Positions 47,341 through 56,628 of a stretch of DNA of 64,000 nt are shown piece after piece. The notes below the pieces were generated by a model. The model did no database searches, was not told where the DNA came from, and saw only the letters and a program-made list of their open reading frames with translations. Source of the DNA: Oscillospiraceae bacterium (lineage in GTDB: Bacteria > Bacillota > Clostridia > Oscillospirales > Ruminococcaceae); NCBI GenBank assembly GCA_025757845.1, contig CP107211.1, positions 1,798,001 to 1,862,000 of the forward strand, written 5' to 3'. The stretch's first letter is position 1. The number at the start of each line of letters is the position of its first letter. A program made the translations under genes and the position numbers.

Positions 47341-50300
47341 TCACTCCTCCTTGTTTTGTTTCCGTTTGCGGGCCAGCAGCAGGGCTGCTGCAGCGGCCAG
47401 TGCGCCGCCCAGCACCCCGAAGGGTGCCGTGCCCATGCCGCCGGTGGACGGCAGCTCGTAGCCGGTGTAAACGTAGTTCTGCACCGTGATATTGCCGGTC
47501 TGCACGCCGTTGTTGGAGATGTACACGTTCCAGTTGCCGGTGGTCGTTTCCTCCACCAGGTAGTGGTACGCCTTGCCGCTCTCCTTGTCCGTCAGGGGCA
47601 GCTTGTCCCCCGACTCGGACCAGGTCCAGTCGTTATCTGCGGTCAGGTCGGCTTCGGCAAACAACGTTTTTTTCTCGGCATTGTCGGTGTACTGCCAGAC
47701 CTTGATGCGGATGCTGTTCACCGCCGGTTCCACCGGCTGGCGGGTGTCGGCATCCAGCCAGAGCTTGCTGACGGTCAGGTTGCTGTAGCGGTTGGTATAC
47801 CGGGCCGTGGTGGTCTGGGCGGCATTGCCCACCTGGACGTCCGTGAACAGGATGGGCTTTCCCTCGTCTATCACCGTCTCCTTGCCCGTAGCGGTATCAA
47901 AGGCCGTCTGGGGGGTCTCGCTGCTCTTGTGGAACAGCACATAGTGGGGGGTATCGTCCCCCTGGTAGTTCTGGGGTGCTTTGGTCTCCACGATCTTATA
48001 CAGCACGTCCGGCTTCAGAGTCTGGGGCCCGCCGTTTTCCAGCACCGTCAGGCTCACCTGGCCCTTTTCGTCGGTGGTGATGACGCCATTTACGCCGCCG
48101 CTCCAGGGCTGCCAGTCCTTGATTTGCAGATCATACTGCCAGATGGTAAACTCTGCTCCCTGCAATGCCACGCCGGAGTAATCGTCCACCTTGTGGAGCA
48201 GGAACTGTCCGGTGGAGGCTGTGGCGGCAGATGCATAGGTAAACTTGATGGAATCCGATTCGGTGGAGTCCCCATTGCCCAGCTTGACGGTATTGTCCAC
48301 GTTGTAATCCTCAGCAGCACTGCCCTGCTTTACATCACATTGGTACACCAGGATCATGGCGGTCTGGTTGGGGATCACCATGTGGAGCCAACCCTCGTCA
48401 TCTGCCGGCAGCACCTGGTACAGGCTGCGAGGCACTTCTTTCCCTCGGGTCACGGTGTTGGTGGCTTCGTCATACTGGAAGTAATACAGCTTTACAGACT
48501 CCGGGTCTCCCCGGACAATGGCACCGTTCTGGGCCTTTACGTCGTCCCACAGCTCAATGGTCGGGGCCTTGTTGGCTTCCACCGACAGGTCCTTCCGGGC
48601 CGGGTTCACCACCACCTGGTACTCGATGCGGTCGGTTTTGCCATCCACCAGCTGTCCGGTCTTTTTCAGGGGGTCCACAGTCTTTTCCACCGTGGTGTGG
48701 AGGGTCTCAGTCAGCTCGCCCCACTGGGCCGTGTTGGTGTAGATCACCTGGCCCACCGAGGGGTTCTTCCAGCGGGGATCGTCGTCCACGCTCACCTTGT
48801 ACAGAATGCGGAACTTGTGTTGTTTGTTCTTGCTCAGGTTGTAGTCGCGGATGGTAATGGTCAGCTTCCGGGTGGCTTCCTCGTAGGCTACAGTGGCATT
48901 GGCCCCTTCCAACTTGTCAGCCTTATCCGGGGCCCCTTCGTCCATGCCGATCGTTACCCAGTCGGTCTTGAACTCGGTGTTTTCCGGCAGGGTATCGGTG
49001 ATGATGATGTCGGCATCATCCTCGGCAGCGGTCTGCACCACCAGCTGATAGTGGAGGTTTTTGCCGTCGAGTTTACTGTACTGGTAGGTCTGGTCTCCGC
49101 TTTGGTAACCAGATTCGTCCTGATCGCTGTTCGCCGACACCCGTTTTTCAAAGCTCTTGTAACTGTGGTAGGTGTCCTCTGCCGTAGCACTCTGAGAGCT
49201 GCCTTGCACGCTGACACGGTTTTTGTAGGTCCATTTCTCTCCGGTGGGCACATTGCTCTGATCCTCGTGGGTAGGGAGGTCCTTTACCTCCACACGCCGC
49301 ACCGGGTTGTCATCTGCCTTGTTTATCTGGATGGTAAAGCTCCGCACCCAGGTGGAGGGGTCGTTGGCAGTCACCGTGCTGCCGGTGCCGTCGGCACCGC
49401 TGTAGTAGGTGACGGCAATGACCCCGGCGGCCTTAGCATCAGCATAGTTCATGGTGCCACCGTCGTGGAGGGTCAGGGTCAGGCCGTTTTCCAAAGCCTT
49501 CTCCAGCTCTGCGGCGTAGGCGTAGTGGGTGTTCAGCTGGGTCTGGCCGCTTTCGTTCACAGCGTCCTGGAGGGTCTCCACCAGGGTAAAGCTGCTTTCG
49601 CCAGCTGCATTGGCGGCAGAGATATCCCATTTGGCCAGGCCCTTGCTGCTGCTGGACAGCTCCTTGCTCAGGGTCCAAGCCCCCTGCCCGATGTTCACGG
49701 TAGCCGAGTCCTCAAAGATATGTTCGCTCTTGGTCAGGATCTGTGCCGTGTTGGTCACCGAGCCGCCGCCGATGGGGGTGGTGGTCTCAAAGGTGATGGT
49801 CAGCTCCGTCCCCGTGAAATCCGCCGGGATGGTATAACCGTTTTGCAGAAAATTCTCTGCCGATATCGTATCGTTGCCTACCTTTACATCCCCTACGATT
49901 TTCACACTATCTGGCAAGTCATCTGTGATCTTGCAGCCCTGCAGGAGATAGGATCCCAGGAAAGAATGGGGTACCTTTACAGTGATCGTCCACTGGATGT
50001 GGCCTGTTTTGGGGTCGTACTGGCCCTTCTTCTCAATACGCTGGGTTTTACATGTGTACCATGCGTCAGCCCCATATTTTACATTGAGCCCTGCCTCGGC
50101 TTTCGCCGTGTTGTTGATGATAGCGACGCCGCCGGGCATTTCGTCAAAGTCCGCATAGTTCCGCTGAACGTCGTAGTTCCAGATGTACTTCTCTCCGGCC
50201 TCCAATGCAGGCAGCGGAGCAAGGACCACCTGGGGGTTGCCGTTGCCGTCGGTTTTCAGTTCATGCTTAGGGACGTCAATCTCCGTTTTTGTGCCCGAAG

Positions 50301-52542
50301 CATCCACCTTGTAAAGTTTAAAGGAGTCTACCAGATATTTGCCGCCCTTCAGGTAGTCGCTACGGTTTTCGCCATTCCTATTCGTGTTCAGGGTATCCGT
50401 AAGGATCACCGGGTCTTTGGTGCCGTTGGTGGTCTCCACCGTCACCTTGTAATTATTTACAAAGGTGCCGTCCTTACGGTTCGTAATCAGCGGAGACCCA
50501 CTCCCTTTGCTGATCTTTATATCTGCTTTTTTCGGCTCGATGGTCAGGGTGCAGCCGTCCTTGAACTCGATCTTCTTGTTTTCGTCAAAGCTGTCGGCGC
50601 TCGCCGTAACGGCGGCCTTGAAGGTACCGATGAATGTCAGGCCGCCCTTGTCGTCGGTACCGATGAACCTTCTGTCCGTAAAGGTCAGGGTCACTGTGCC
50701 GTTGGTGTCAACGGTGAAGCTGCCCACGACCTTTGCATTGCCGGCCTCGTCCTTGTCGGACTCATCCACGATGTTGCCCGTCGTCACATCCGGCATGGGC
50801 AGGCCTTCGGGCAGCTGGTAGGTCAGGGTATTGTTGGTGGGCGTCAGCACACCGGCATTCACGGTATACTTCAGGTTAACGCGGACGTGGGTGCCGCTGT
50901 CCACCTTCACACTGCCCGTGCCGATAGGCGTCCATGTTTTTCCGTCGGTCGTCATTTCATAATTGACAGCCGTGATCCAGGTGTTCAGGTCGTAGGGGTC
51001 CCCGGCAGCCAGCAGGGCGATCCCGTAGGGGTCGGCGTCACCCACCCAGTCCACGGTAGCACCAAAGCCATCCTCATCTTCCAGCAGCGCATAGCTGCCG
51101 TCCAGCTCCTCCTGGGAGCCTGCCGGGTCCTCCGGGGCCACAGCGGTGGTCTCGGCGGCATAGGCACCGGTCACCGAGATGACACTGGTCACGTCGGACA
51201 TGGCAGCGGGCACCTCGGCTACCTTGCCGTCCACGTTGCCGGAGATCACGGTCAGGGTCCCGACGTCGGGGTCCACGGCGGACACGACGCCCACCGTCTC
51301 GGTGGTCACGGTGCGGGTGTCCACCTGCGGCTCGGAAGCCGTGAGCTGGGCGGCGGTGTCGGGGTCCTCGTCCAGGTCCAGCAGGGCGATGCCATAGGAG
51401 CTCTCGTCCACGGCCACCTGCTCGGTGGTGAGGGTGTTGTAGATGACGATATCGCCGGGCCTTGCGGCGGAGCCGTCGGCGTCGGTGAGCCACTGGGAGC
51501 CGCGCAGGTCACTGTGCAGGGCCATCACGCCCGCACGCTGGGGCACCACCGTCTGGGGCACACCCGCAAAGTGCAGGCAGTAGGACAGGAACATCACGTC
51601 CCAGGCGCCGTAGGGGTTGCCGTACCAGGCACCATAGCGGGAGTAGCCGCGCAGCACCTGCTGGTCCTCCACATCCAGCTTGAAGTTCTTGTCGCTCTGC
51701 TGGTAGTCCAGCTGGGACTTTGCCACGGTGAGCAGGTCCTCGGCCCAGTTGCCGTTCAGGGCCACGTTGGCCGCGGCCTGCCATTCCTCGGCAGTCTCCA
51801 CGTCGGCCTGGGTATCGGCCAGACACTCCACGGTGTGGTGGTGCTCCGGGATGGTGCACACCAGCTCCTCGGTGTAGCAGGCGTCGGTGTGATGATGCAG
51901 CACCGGCTCGTCCGGGGTGGTCTCGGCCGGCTCAGGGGGCAGGTCCACCACGGGGCGGCTGGCAGGCATTTCCTGATAGGCGGGGTTGGGCTCCTCCACC
52001 AGTTCGCCCTCGTCCAGGCCGCACACCAGCTCATACTCGGTGGTGTAGCAGCTGTCGTCGTGGATATGCTCGAACTCGCCGCAGATGAGCGCACCGTACT
52101 CGTCAAAGCAGTCGTCGGTGTGCTCGTGCTCTTCCTGATAGCAGGTCAGCACCCGGTGCTCCTCATAGCAGGCATCGGTGTGCTCATGGGGCACCCAGAT
52201 GGTCTCCGGCTCGGTCTGCACCGGCTCTTCCGGCTCTTCCGGCTCGGCCGCGCTGTAGGCGGACACCGGATCGGCGCTGCTGTCCGAAGAGGTGACGGGC
52301 GTTTCCGGCTCGCCCTCCTCGTAACCGCAGGTGAGCACTTTTTCGTAGCAGGCCGCCGTGTGCTGGTGCTCCTCGTAGCCGCAGTGGTAGTCGGCAGTCA
52401 TGGAGATGCCCACCCCATGGAGCTGCCAGTTGACGAACAGGGTGGTGAGCAGGGCCAGCACCAGCATCATGGCCACATAGCGCCGGGCCTGTACATGCTG
52501 CCTGCGGAACCGCTCGGTCAACCCGTTGATGATATCCTTCAT
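47341..52542 (-). CDS. Very large sortase-anchored surface adhesin with Cys/His repeats and Cna-B-like domains
   Basis: About 1733 residues from ATG 52542 (MKDIINGLTERF). A membrane helix (VAMMLVLALLTTLFVNW) is followed by repeats of the pattern HTxxCYxxxLxCG (for example HQHTAACYEKVLTCGY and HEHTDDCFDEYGALICG), a CHAP-like region (NPYGAWDVMFLSYCLHFAGV), then a long series of isopeptide/Cna-B-like beta domains and a C-terminal LPSTGG, helix and RKRKQNKEE tail. In the CHAP-like region an Asp stands where the nucleophile Cys normally is, so it is probably not an active amidase. First in a three-gene unit with the small pilin-like protein and sortase. Confidence 0.85.
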   Translation of the reverse strand: MKDIINGLTERFRRQHVQARRYVAMMLVLALLTTLFVNWQLHGVGISMTADYHCGYEEHQHTAACYEKVLTCGYEEGEPETPVTSSDSSADPVSAYSAAEPEEPEEPVQTEPETIWVPHEHTDACYEEHRVLTCYQEEHEHTDDCFDEYGALICGEFEHIHDDSCYTTEYELVCGLDEGELVEEPNPAYQEMPASRPVVDLPPEPAETTPDEPVLHHHTDACYTEELVCTIPEHHHTVECLADTQADVETAEEWQAAANVALNGNWAEDLLTVAKSQLDYQQSDKNFKLDVEDQQVLRGYSRYGAWYGNPYGAWDVMFLSYCLHFAGVPQTVVPQRAGVMALHSDLRGSQWLTDADGSAARPGDIVIYNTLTTEQVAVDESSYGIALLDLDEDPDTAAQLTASEPQVDTRTVTTETVGVVSAVDPDVGTLTVISGNVDGKVAEVPAAMSDVTSVISVTGAYAAETTAVAPEDPAGSQEELDGSYALLEDEDGFGATVDWVGDADPYGIALLAAGDPYDLNTWITAVNYEMTTDGKTWTPIGTGSVKVDSGTHVRVNLKYTVNAGVLTPTNNTLTYQLPEGLPMPDVTTGNIVDESDKDEAGNAKVVGSFTVDTNGTVTLTFTDRRFIGTDDKGGLTFIGTFKAAVTASADSFDENKKIEFKDGCTLTIEPKKADIKISKGSGSPLITNRKDGTFVNNYKVTVETTNGTKDPVILTDTLNTNRNGENRSDYLKGGKYLVDSFKLYKVDASGTKTEIDVPKHELKTDGNGNPQVVLAPLPALEAGEKYIWNYDVQRNYADFDEMPGGVAIINNTAKAEAGLNVKYGADAWYTCKTQRIEKKGQYDPKTGHIQWTITVKVPHSFLGSYLLQGCKITDDLPDSVKIVGDVKVGNDTISAENFLQNGYTIPADFTGTELTITFETTTPIGGGSVTNTAQILTKSEHIFEDSATVNIGQGAWTLSKELSSSSKGLAKWDISAANAAGESSFTLVETLQDAVNESGQTQLNTHYAYAAELEKALENGLTLTLHDGGTMNYADAKAAGVIAVTYYSGADGTGSTVTANDPSTWVRSFTIQINKADDNPVRRVEVKDLPTHEDQSNVPTGEKWTYKNRVSVQGSSQSATAEDTYHSYKSFEKRVSANSDQDESGYQSGDQTYQYSKLDGKNLHYQLVVQTAAEDDADIIITDTLPENTEFKTDWVTIGMDEGAPDKADKLEGANATVAYEEATRKLTITIRDYNLSKNKQHKFRILYKVSVDDDPRWKNPSVGQVIYTNTAQWGELTETLHTTVEKTVDPLKKTGQLVDGKTDRIEYQVVVNPARKDLSVEANKAPTIELWDDVKAQNGAIVRGDPESVKLYYFQYDEATNTVTRGKEVPRSLYQVLPADDEGWLHMVIPNQTAMILVYQCDVKQGSAAEDYNVDNTVKLGNGDSTESDSIKFTYASAATASTGQFLLHKVDDYSGVALQGAEFTIWQYDLQIKDWQPWSGGVNGVITTDEKGQVSLTVLENGGPQTLKPDVLYKIVETKAPQNYQGDDTPHYVLFHKSSETPQTAFDTATGKETVIDEGKPILFTDVQVGNAAQTTTARYTNRYSNLTVSKLWLDADTRQPVEPAVNSIRIKVWQYTDNAEKKTLFAEADLTADNDWTWSESGDKLPLTDKESGKAYHYLVEETTTGNWNVYISNNGVQTGNITVQNYVYTGYELPSTGGMGTAPFGVLGGALAAAAALLLARKRKQNKEE

Positions 52543-52662
52543 AGTAAACACGTCCTCTTGGTTCGCTCTGTGCCCTGGCAGCCGCACACCGCTGCAGGCC
52601 CACAGAAGGGTCCGTTCATCGTTTGTGCAACAAAAGCGTCACAAAATTTTCGATACACTGTC

Positions 52663-52691
52663 ATTATACCATTTTAAGGCGTTCATTTCAA
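52663..52691 (-). promoter_or_regulatory. Promoter of the sortase/surface protein operon
   Basis: On the minus strand TTGAAA (52686-52691), 17-nt spacer, TATAAT (52663-52668). The -35 overlaps the nptA-like stop; the leader is about 110 nt. Confidence 0.8.
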
Positions 52692-53672
52692 CTCAGGGGC
52701 GTGCTTCTCCGGCAATAGAATGCACACGATGCGCACCATGCAAGGGGTCAGGGGCAGCCACAGCACCGTGCAGCCCAGATTGAACAGGGTGTGGGCGTTG
52801 GCGATCTGCCGGGCCAGCACGGCGCTCTCCGGCCCGTGGGGCGAGACCAGCCGCACCAGCGCGGTGAACTGGGGCAGCAGCAGCCAGCACACCGCCGCCC
52901 CGGACAGGTTGAACAGGGCGTGGGCCGCCGCCAGACGTTTGGCGTCCCGGCTCTGCCCCACCGATGCCAGCACCGCCGTGACGGTGGTGCCGATGTTGTC
53001 CCCCAACAGCACCGGGATGGCTCCCGCAAGGCCCAGCAGGCACCCGCCGTCCGGCCCGGGGCGGGCGGCCGCCTGCTGCAGCACCGCAATGGTGGCGGAG
53101 CTGCTCTGCACCACAAGGGTCATGCCCAGCCCTGCCAGCAGGCCCAGGCCGGGGCGGTGCCGCACCTGGGCCATCCACTGCCGGAACACCGGCCCCGCTG
53201 CCAACGGCTCCATGGCCTCGGCCATGACCGCGATGCCCTCAAACAGCAGGCCGAACGCAAACAGCGCCTGCCCGGCTGCGTGCAGACGCCCGCGCCCCGC
53301 GAACCAGAGCAGCAGCCCCGCCACCAGCAGCAGATACCGGGCATCCTCCAGCCGGAAGGCCAGCAATTGCGCGGTGACCGTGGTGCCGATGTTGGCCCCG
53401 AACACCACCGGCACGGCCCGCTGCAGGGTCAGCAGCCCGGCCCCCACAAGGCCCAGCACCAGCACCGTGACCGCCGAGCTGCTCTGCACCACCGCCGTGA
53501 CCGCCGCCCCCGTGAGCACCCCGGCCAGCGGGTGGGCTGTGAGCCGGGCAAGGGCCTGCCGCAGGGTGTCCCCCGCCGCCTGCTGCAAAGCGTCCGTGAG
53601 GGTGTCCATACTGTATAAGAAAAGTGCCGCCCCGCCGAACAATTGCAGGATCATCCACAAACGCTGTTCCAT
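52683..53672 (-). CDS. Na/Pi-cotransporter family protein
   Basis: 329 residues from ATG 53672 (MEQRLWMILQLFGG). Two repeats of the family signature appear: VQSSSAVTVLVLGLVGAG with FGANIGTTVTAQL, and VQSSSATIAVLQQAA with LGDNIGTTVTAVLA. These inverted repeats form the transport core of NptA/PF02690 proteins, which import phosphate with sodium. The C-terminal PhoU-like domain of some homologs is missing. Divergent from marR; direct repeats in the shared intergenic region may be a Pho-type box. Confidence 0.88.
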   Translation of the reverse strand: MEQRLWMILQLFGGAALFLYSMDTLTDALQQAAGDTLRQALARLTAHPLAGVLTGAAVTAVVQSSSAVTVLVLGLVGAGLLTLQRAVPVVFGANIGTTVTAQLLAFRLEDARYLLLVAGLLLWFAGRGRLHAAGQALFAFGLLFEGIAVMAEAMEPLAAGPVFRQWMAQVRHRPGLGLLAGLGMTLVVQSSSATIAVLQQAAARPGPDGGCLLGLAGAIPVLLGDNIGTTVTAVLASVGQSRDAKRLAAAHALFNLSGAAVCWLLLPQFTALVRLVSPHGPESAVLARQIANAHTLFNLGCTVLWLPLTPCMVRIVCILLPEKHAPELK

Positions 53673-53707
53673 GCCCGATGCCCCCTTTGCTTTATGTGTA
53701 TGCGGGA

Positions 53708-53734
53708 CACAAACGTTTGTGAACTTTTGTGAAA
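53708..53734 (-). promoter_or_regulatory. Direct repeat and palindrome upstream of the Na/Pi gene
   Basis: CACAAACGTTTGTG (53708-53721) is a perfect palindrome; on the minus strand TTCACAAAAG and TTCACAAACG are tandem 10-bp repeats ending in it. Pho-box-like spacing, but the factor is not known. Confidence 0.4.
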
Positions 53735-53750
53735 CAATCCCTGCAGGGGG

Positions 53751-53779
53751 TTGCAATCCGGCCCGAAAAAGCCTATTAT
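53751..53779 (+). promoter_or_regulatory. marR-ABC operon promoter
   Basis: TTGCAA (53751-53756), 17-nt spacer, TATTAT (53774-53779). Confidence 0.8.
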
Positions 53780-53788
53780 TGTCAAGCG

Positions 53789-53809
53789 TTAACAGTTAAC
53801 AGCTGTTAA
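53789..53809 (+). promoter_or_regulatory. Likely MarR operator
   Basis: TTAACAGTTAACAGCTGTTAA contains the perfect palindrome TTAACAGCTGTTAA and an overlapping GTTAAC pair, 10 nt after the -10 box, so a bound regulator would block its own operon. Confidence 0.7.
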
Positions 53810-53833
53810 GTAATTTTTGAGAGGAGAGATCGC

Positions 53834-54343
53834 GTGTCTGAGGAATCCACGTTGAGTTTCCGTGGGCTTTGCCGCTACATCCACCGGCTGAGCAAAGCAT
53901 CCAAGGCCGGCATGAAGGCCGCTCTGGCCGACTGCCCCAAGCGCCACTTCCCCATGCTGGAAGGCCTGCTGGGCTGCATTCGGCTCCATGGACAGGACGG
54001 TGCCGTTTATATCTCCGATCTTGTTCAGGAGCTTCATCAACCGCTTCCTGCCATTTCCCGCACGGTGCGGCAGATGGAGCAGGACGGCCTTGTGGAACGC
54101 TTTGCCGACCCTGCCGACCGCCGCAAGACGCTGGTGCGTTTCACGCCCAAGGGGTACGAGGCCTGCCGACAGTGCGAGGCTGCTCTTGGGGACTACTTTT
54201 CCAGTGTCATGGCCCGGCTGGAGCCGGAACAGCTGGCCCAGATGGAAGCGCTGCGCGGCGCGCTGATGGAAGCCATTCTTGCGGAAAATGCTGCGCGTAC
54301 CACCAAACCGAAGGGAGAACCAAACCATGACAAAGATCTTTAA
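53834..54343 (+). CDS. MarR family transcriptional regulator
   Basis: 169 residues with a GTG start 4-5 nt after GAGGAGAG. The winged helix shows YISDLVQELHQPLPAISRTV (recognition helix) and DGLVERFADPADRRKTLVRF, where DxRxxxxxLT is the wing. MarR proteins usually repress exporters until a ligand binds. It is 17 nt overlapping with the ABC gene downstream and has a palindrome in its leader, so autoregulation is expected. Confidence 0.9.
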   Translation: MSEESTLSFRGLCRYIHRLSKASKAGMKAALADCPKRHFPMLEGLLGCIRLHGQDGAVYISDLVQELHQPLPAISRTVRQMEQDGLVERFADPADRRKTLVRFTPKGYEACRQCEAALGDYFSSVMARLEPEQLAQMEALRGALMEAILAENAARTTKPKGEPNHDKDL

Positions 54344-56627
54344 GCAGCTGGCCCGTCACTGGGCCGTCTGCCTCGTGGTGTTCGCACTGCTGTTCGTGCA
54401 GGCGTACTGCGATCTGTCGCTGCCGGACTACACCAGCAAGATCGTGGACACCGGCATCCAGCAGGGCGGCATCGAAAGCCCCCTGCCTGCCACTGTGCGG
54501 CAGAGCACCCTGGATGCCCTCTCGCTGCTGATGCGCGAGGAGGACGCCGCTGCCTTCCAGAACGCCTACACCGCCGACGGCGATGTGCTGCGCCTGCGCA
54601 CCGACCTGACCGCCGACGAGCGCACTGCGCTGGAAGATGCCGTGACCACGCCGGATATCGTGCTGTATCTGGCGGCCACCCAGGCAGCCAACACCCCCGC
54701 CGGGCAGACCGGCATGGGCATGACCGGCCTTGCGGACCTGCAGGCCTCCGGTGCCGACCGCAACACCGACACGGAAACCGAGACTGCGGCCCCCACGGCG
54801 GAGGATCTGGACACCGTGTGCGGCCAGTTTGCCGCCATGAGCCAGATGCCCGGCTTCAGCCGCGACGCCGTGCAGCAGCAGCTGACCGGTGCCATCGGCC
54901 AGCTGGACGACACCGTGGTGGAGAACCTGAAGAGCCAGGCTCTGCTGCTGGTGGGGCTGGAATACGAGGCCCAGGGCATTGCCCACGCTGTGCAGATGCA
55001 CTATTTATATAAGGTAGGCGGCCAGATGCTGGCGCTGACCCTGCTGATGGTGGCCGTGTCCATCGCGGTGGGCTTCCTGGCCTCCCGGGTGTCCGCCGCC
55101 ATCGGCCGCGACCTGCGCCGCGAGACCTTCTCCAGCGTCATCCACTTCTCCAATGCGGAGATTGAGAACTTCTCCACCGCGTCCCTCATCACCCGCACCA
55201 CCAACGACATCCAGCAGGTGCAGTTCGTCTGCGTCATGCTGCTGCGCATGGTGGCCTATGCGCCCATTCTGGGCATCGGCGGTGTGCTGCACGTCATCGG
55301 CAGCTCTTCGGGCCTTTCCTGGATCGTGGTGCTGGACGTGGCTTTGCTGCTGCTGCTCATCCTCTTCCTGATGAACGTGGCCATGCCCAAGTTCAAGATC
55401 ATGCAGACGCTGGTGGACCGGCTGAACCTCGTCAGCCGCGAGCTCCTCACCGGCATCATGCCGGTGCGTGCCTTCAGCCGGGAAGCCTTTGAGGAGGCTC
55501 GTTTCGACAAGGCCAACAAGGACCTGATGGGCACCCAGCTGTTCACCAACCGCGCCATGGTGGCCATGATGCCCTTTATGACCCTGATCATGAACGGCAC
55601 CAGCCTGCTCATCGTGTGGTTTGGCGGCAAGGCCATGGACAACGGCACCATGCAGGTGGGCGAGATGATCGCCTTCATCACCTACACCATGCAGATCGTC
55701 ATGTCCTTCCTGATGCTGGCCATGGTGGCCGTCATGCTGCCCCGTGCCGGTGTGGCCGCAGACCGCATCGACGAGGTCATCCGCACCAAGGCCACCATCC
55801 ACGACCCGGACGAAGCCGACGCCAAGGCCGCAAAGGAACACAAGAACTGGCAGGGCGTGGTGGAGTTCCACGACGTGAGCTTCCGCTTCCCCGGTGCCGA
55901 CAGCGACGCGCTGGAGCACATCAGCTTTACCGCAAAGCCCGGCGAGACCACTGCCATCATCGGCTCCACCGGCTGCGGCAAGAGCACCCTGCTGAACCTG
56001 ATCCCCCGCTTCTACGACGTGACCGGCGGCAGCGTGACCGTGGACGGCATCGACGTGCGCCAGATGCCCCAGGCACAGCTGCACGACCTGCTGGGCTATG
56101 TGCCCCAGAAGGGGGTGCTGTTCAGCGGCACCATCGACAGCAACCTGAAGTTCGGCGGGGACCACATCACCGACGCCGCCGTGAAAAAGGCCGCTGCCAT
56201 CGCACAGGCCACCGAGTTCATCGACGCAAAGCCGGAGGGCTACGCAAGCCCCATCGCCCAGGGCGGTTCCAACGTGTCCGGCGGCCAGAAGCAGCGCCTG
56301 TCCATCGCCCGTGCCATTGCCAAGGACCCGAAAATTTATCTGTTCGACGACAGTTTCTCGGCCCTGGACTACAAGACCGACGTGGCCCTGCGCCGCGCCC
56401 TGAAGGCCCAGACCGACAACGCCACCGTCATCATCGTGGCACAGCGCATCTCCACCGTGCTGCACGCAAACCAGATCCTGGTGCTGGACGAGGGCCGTCT
56501 GGTGGGCAAGGGCACCCATGCCCAGCTCATGACCAGCTGCCCGGAGTATCAGGAGATCGCCCGCAGCCAGCTGAGCCAGAAAGAGCTTGACCTGGGCATT
56601 CTGAATACGGAAAAGGAGGGTGTGTGA
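54327..56627 (+). CDS. Heterodimeric ABC exporter, subunit with degenerate ATP site
   Basis: 766 residues from ATG 54327. One membrane helix is followed by a large extracytoplasmic insert of about 190 residues before the remaining helices. The NBD has Walker A GSTGCGKSTLL and signature NVSGGQKQRLS, but Walker B ends YLFDDSFSALD (Asp for the catalytic Glu) and the H-loop reads VAQRIST (Gln for His). These are marks of the non-hydrolysing site in heterodimeric exporters such as BmrCD/TM287-288. Partner is the next gene; drug or peptide export under MarR control is likely. Confidence 0.88.
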   Translation: MTKIFKQLARHWAVCLVVFALLFVQAYCDLSLPDYTSKIVDTGIQQGGIESPLPATVRQSTLDALSLLMREEDAAAFQNAYTADGDVLRLRTDLTADERTALEDAVTTPDIVLYLAATQAANTPAGQTGMGMTGLADLQASGADRNTDTETETAAPTAEDLDTVCGQFAAMSQMPGFSRDAVQQQLTGAIGQLDDTVVENLKSQALLLVGLEYEAQGIAHAVQMHYLYKVGGQMLALTLLMVAVSIAVGFLASRVSAAIGRDLRRETFSSVIHFSNAEIENFSTASLITRTTNDIQQVQFVCVMLLRMVAYAPILGIGGVLHVIGSSSGLSWIVVLDVALLLLLILFLMNVAMPKFKIMQTLVDRLNLVSRELLTGIMPVRAFSREAFEEARFDKANKDLMGTQLFTNRAMVAMMPFMTLIMNGTSLLIVWFGGKAMDNGTMQVGEMIAFITYTMQIVMSFLMLAMVAVMLPRAGVAADRIDEVIRTKATIHDPDEADAKAAKEHKNWQGVVEFHDVSFRFPGADSDALEHISFTAKPGETTAIIGSTGCGKSTLLNLIPRFYDVTGGSVTVDGIDVRQMPQAQLHDLLGYVPQKGVLFSGTIDSNLKFGGDHITDAAVKKAAAIAQATEFIDAKPEGYASPIAQGGSNVSGGQKQRLSIARAIAKDPKIYLFDDSFSALDYKTDVALRRALKAQTDNATVIIVAQRISTVLHANQILVLDEGRLVGKGTHAQLMTSCPEYQEIARSQLSQKELDLGILNTEKEGV

Positions 56628-56628
56628 T

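Noticed and set aside
46408..52677. 2089-codon open frame antisense to the sortase locus
   Set aside because: Composition is typical of a GC3 shadow; the minus strand holds clear signal peptides, LPxTG tails and sortase motifs.
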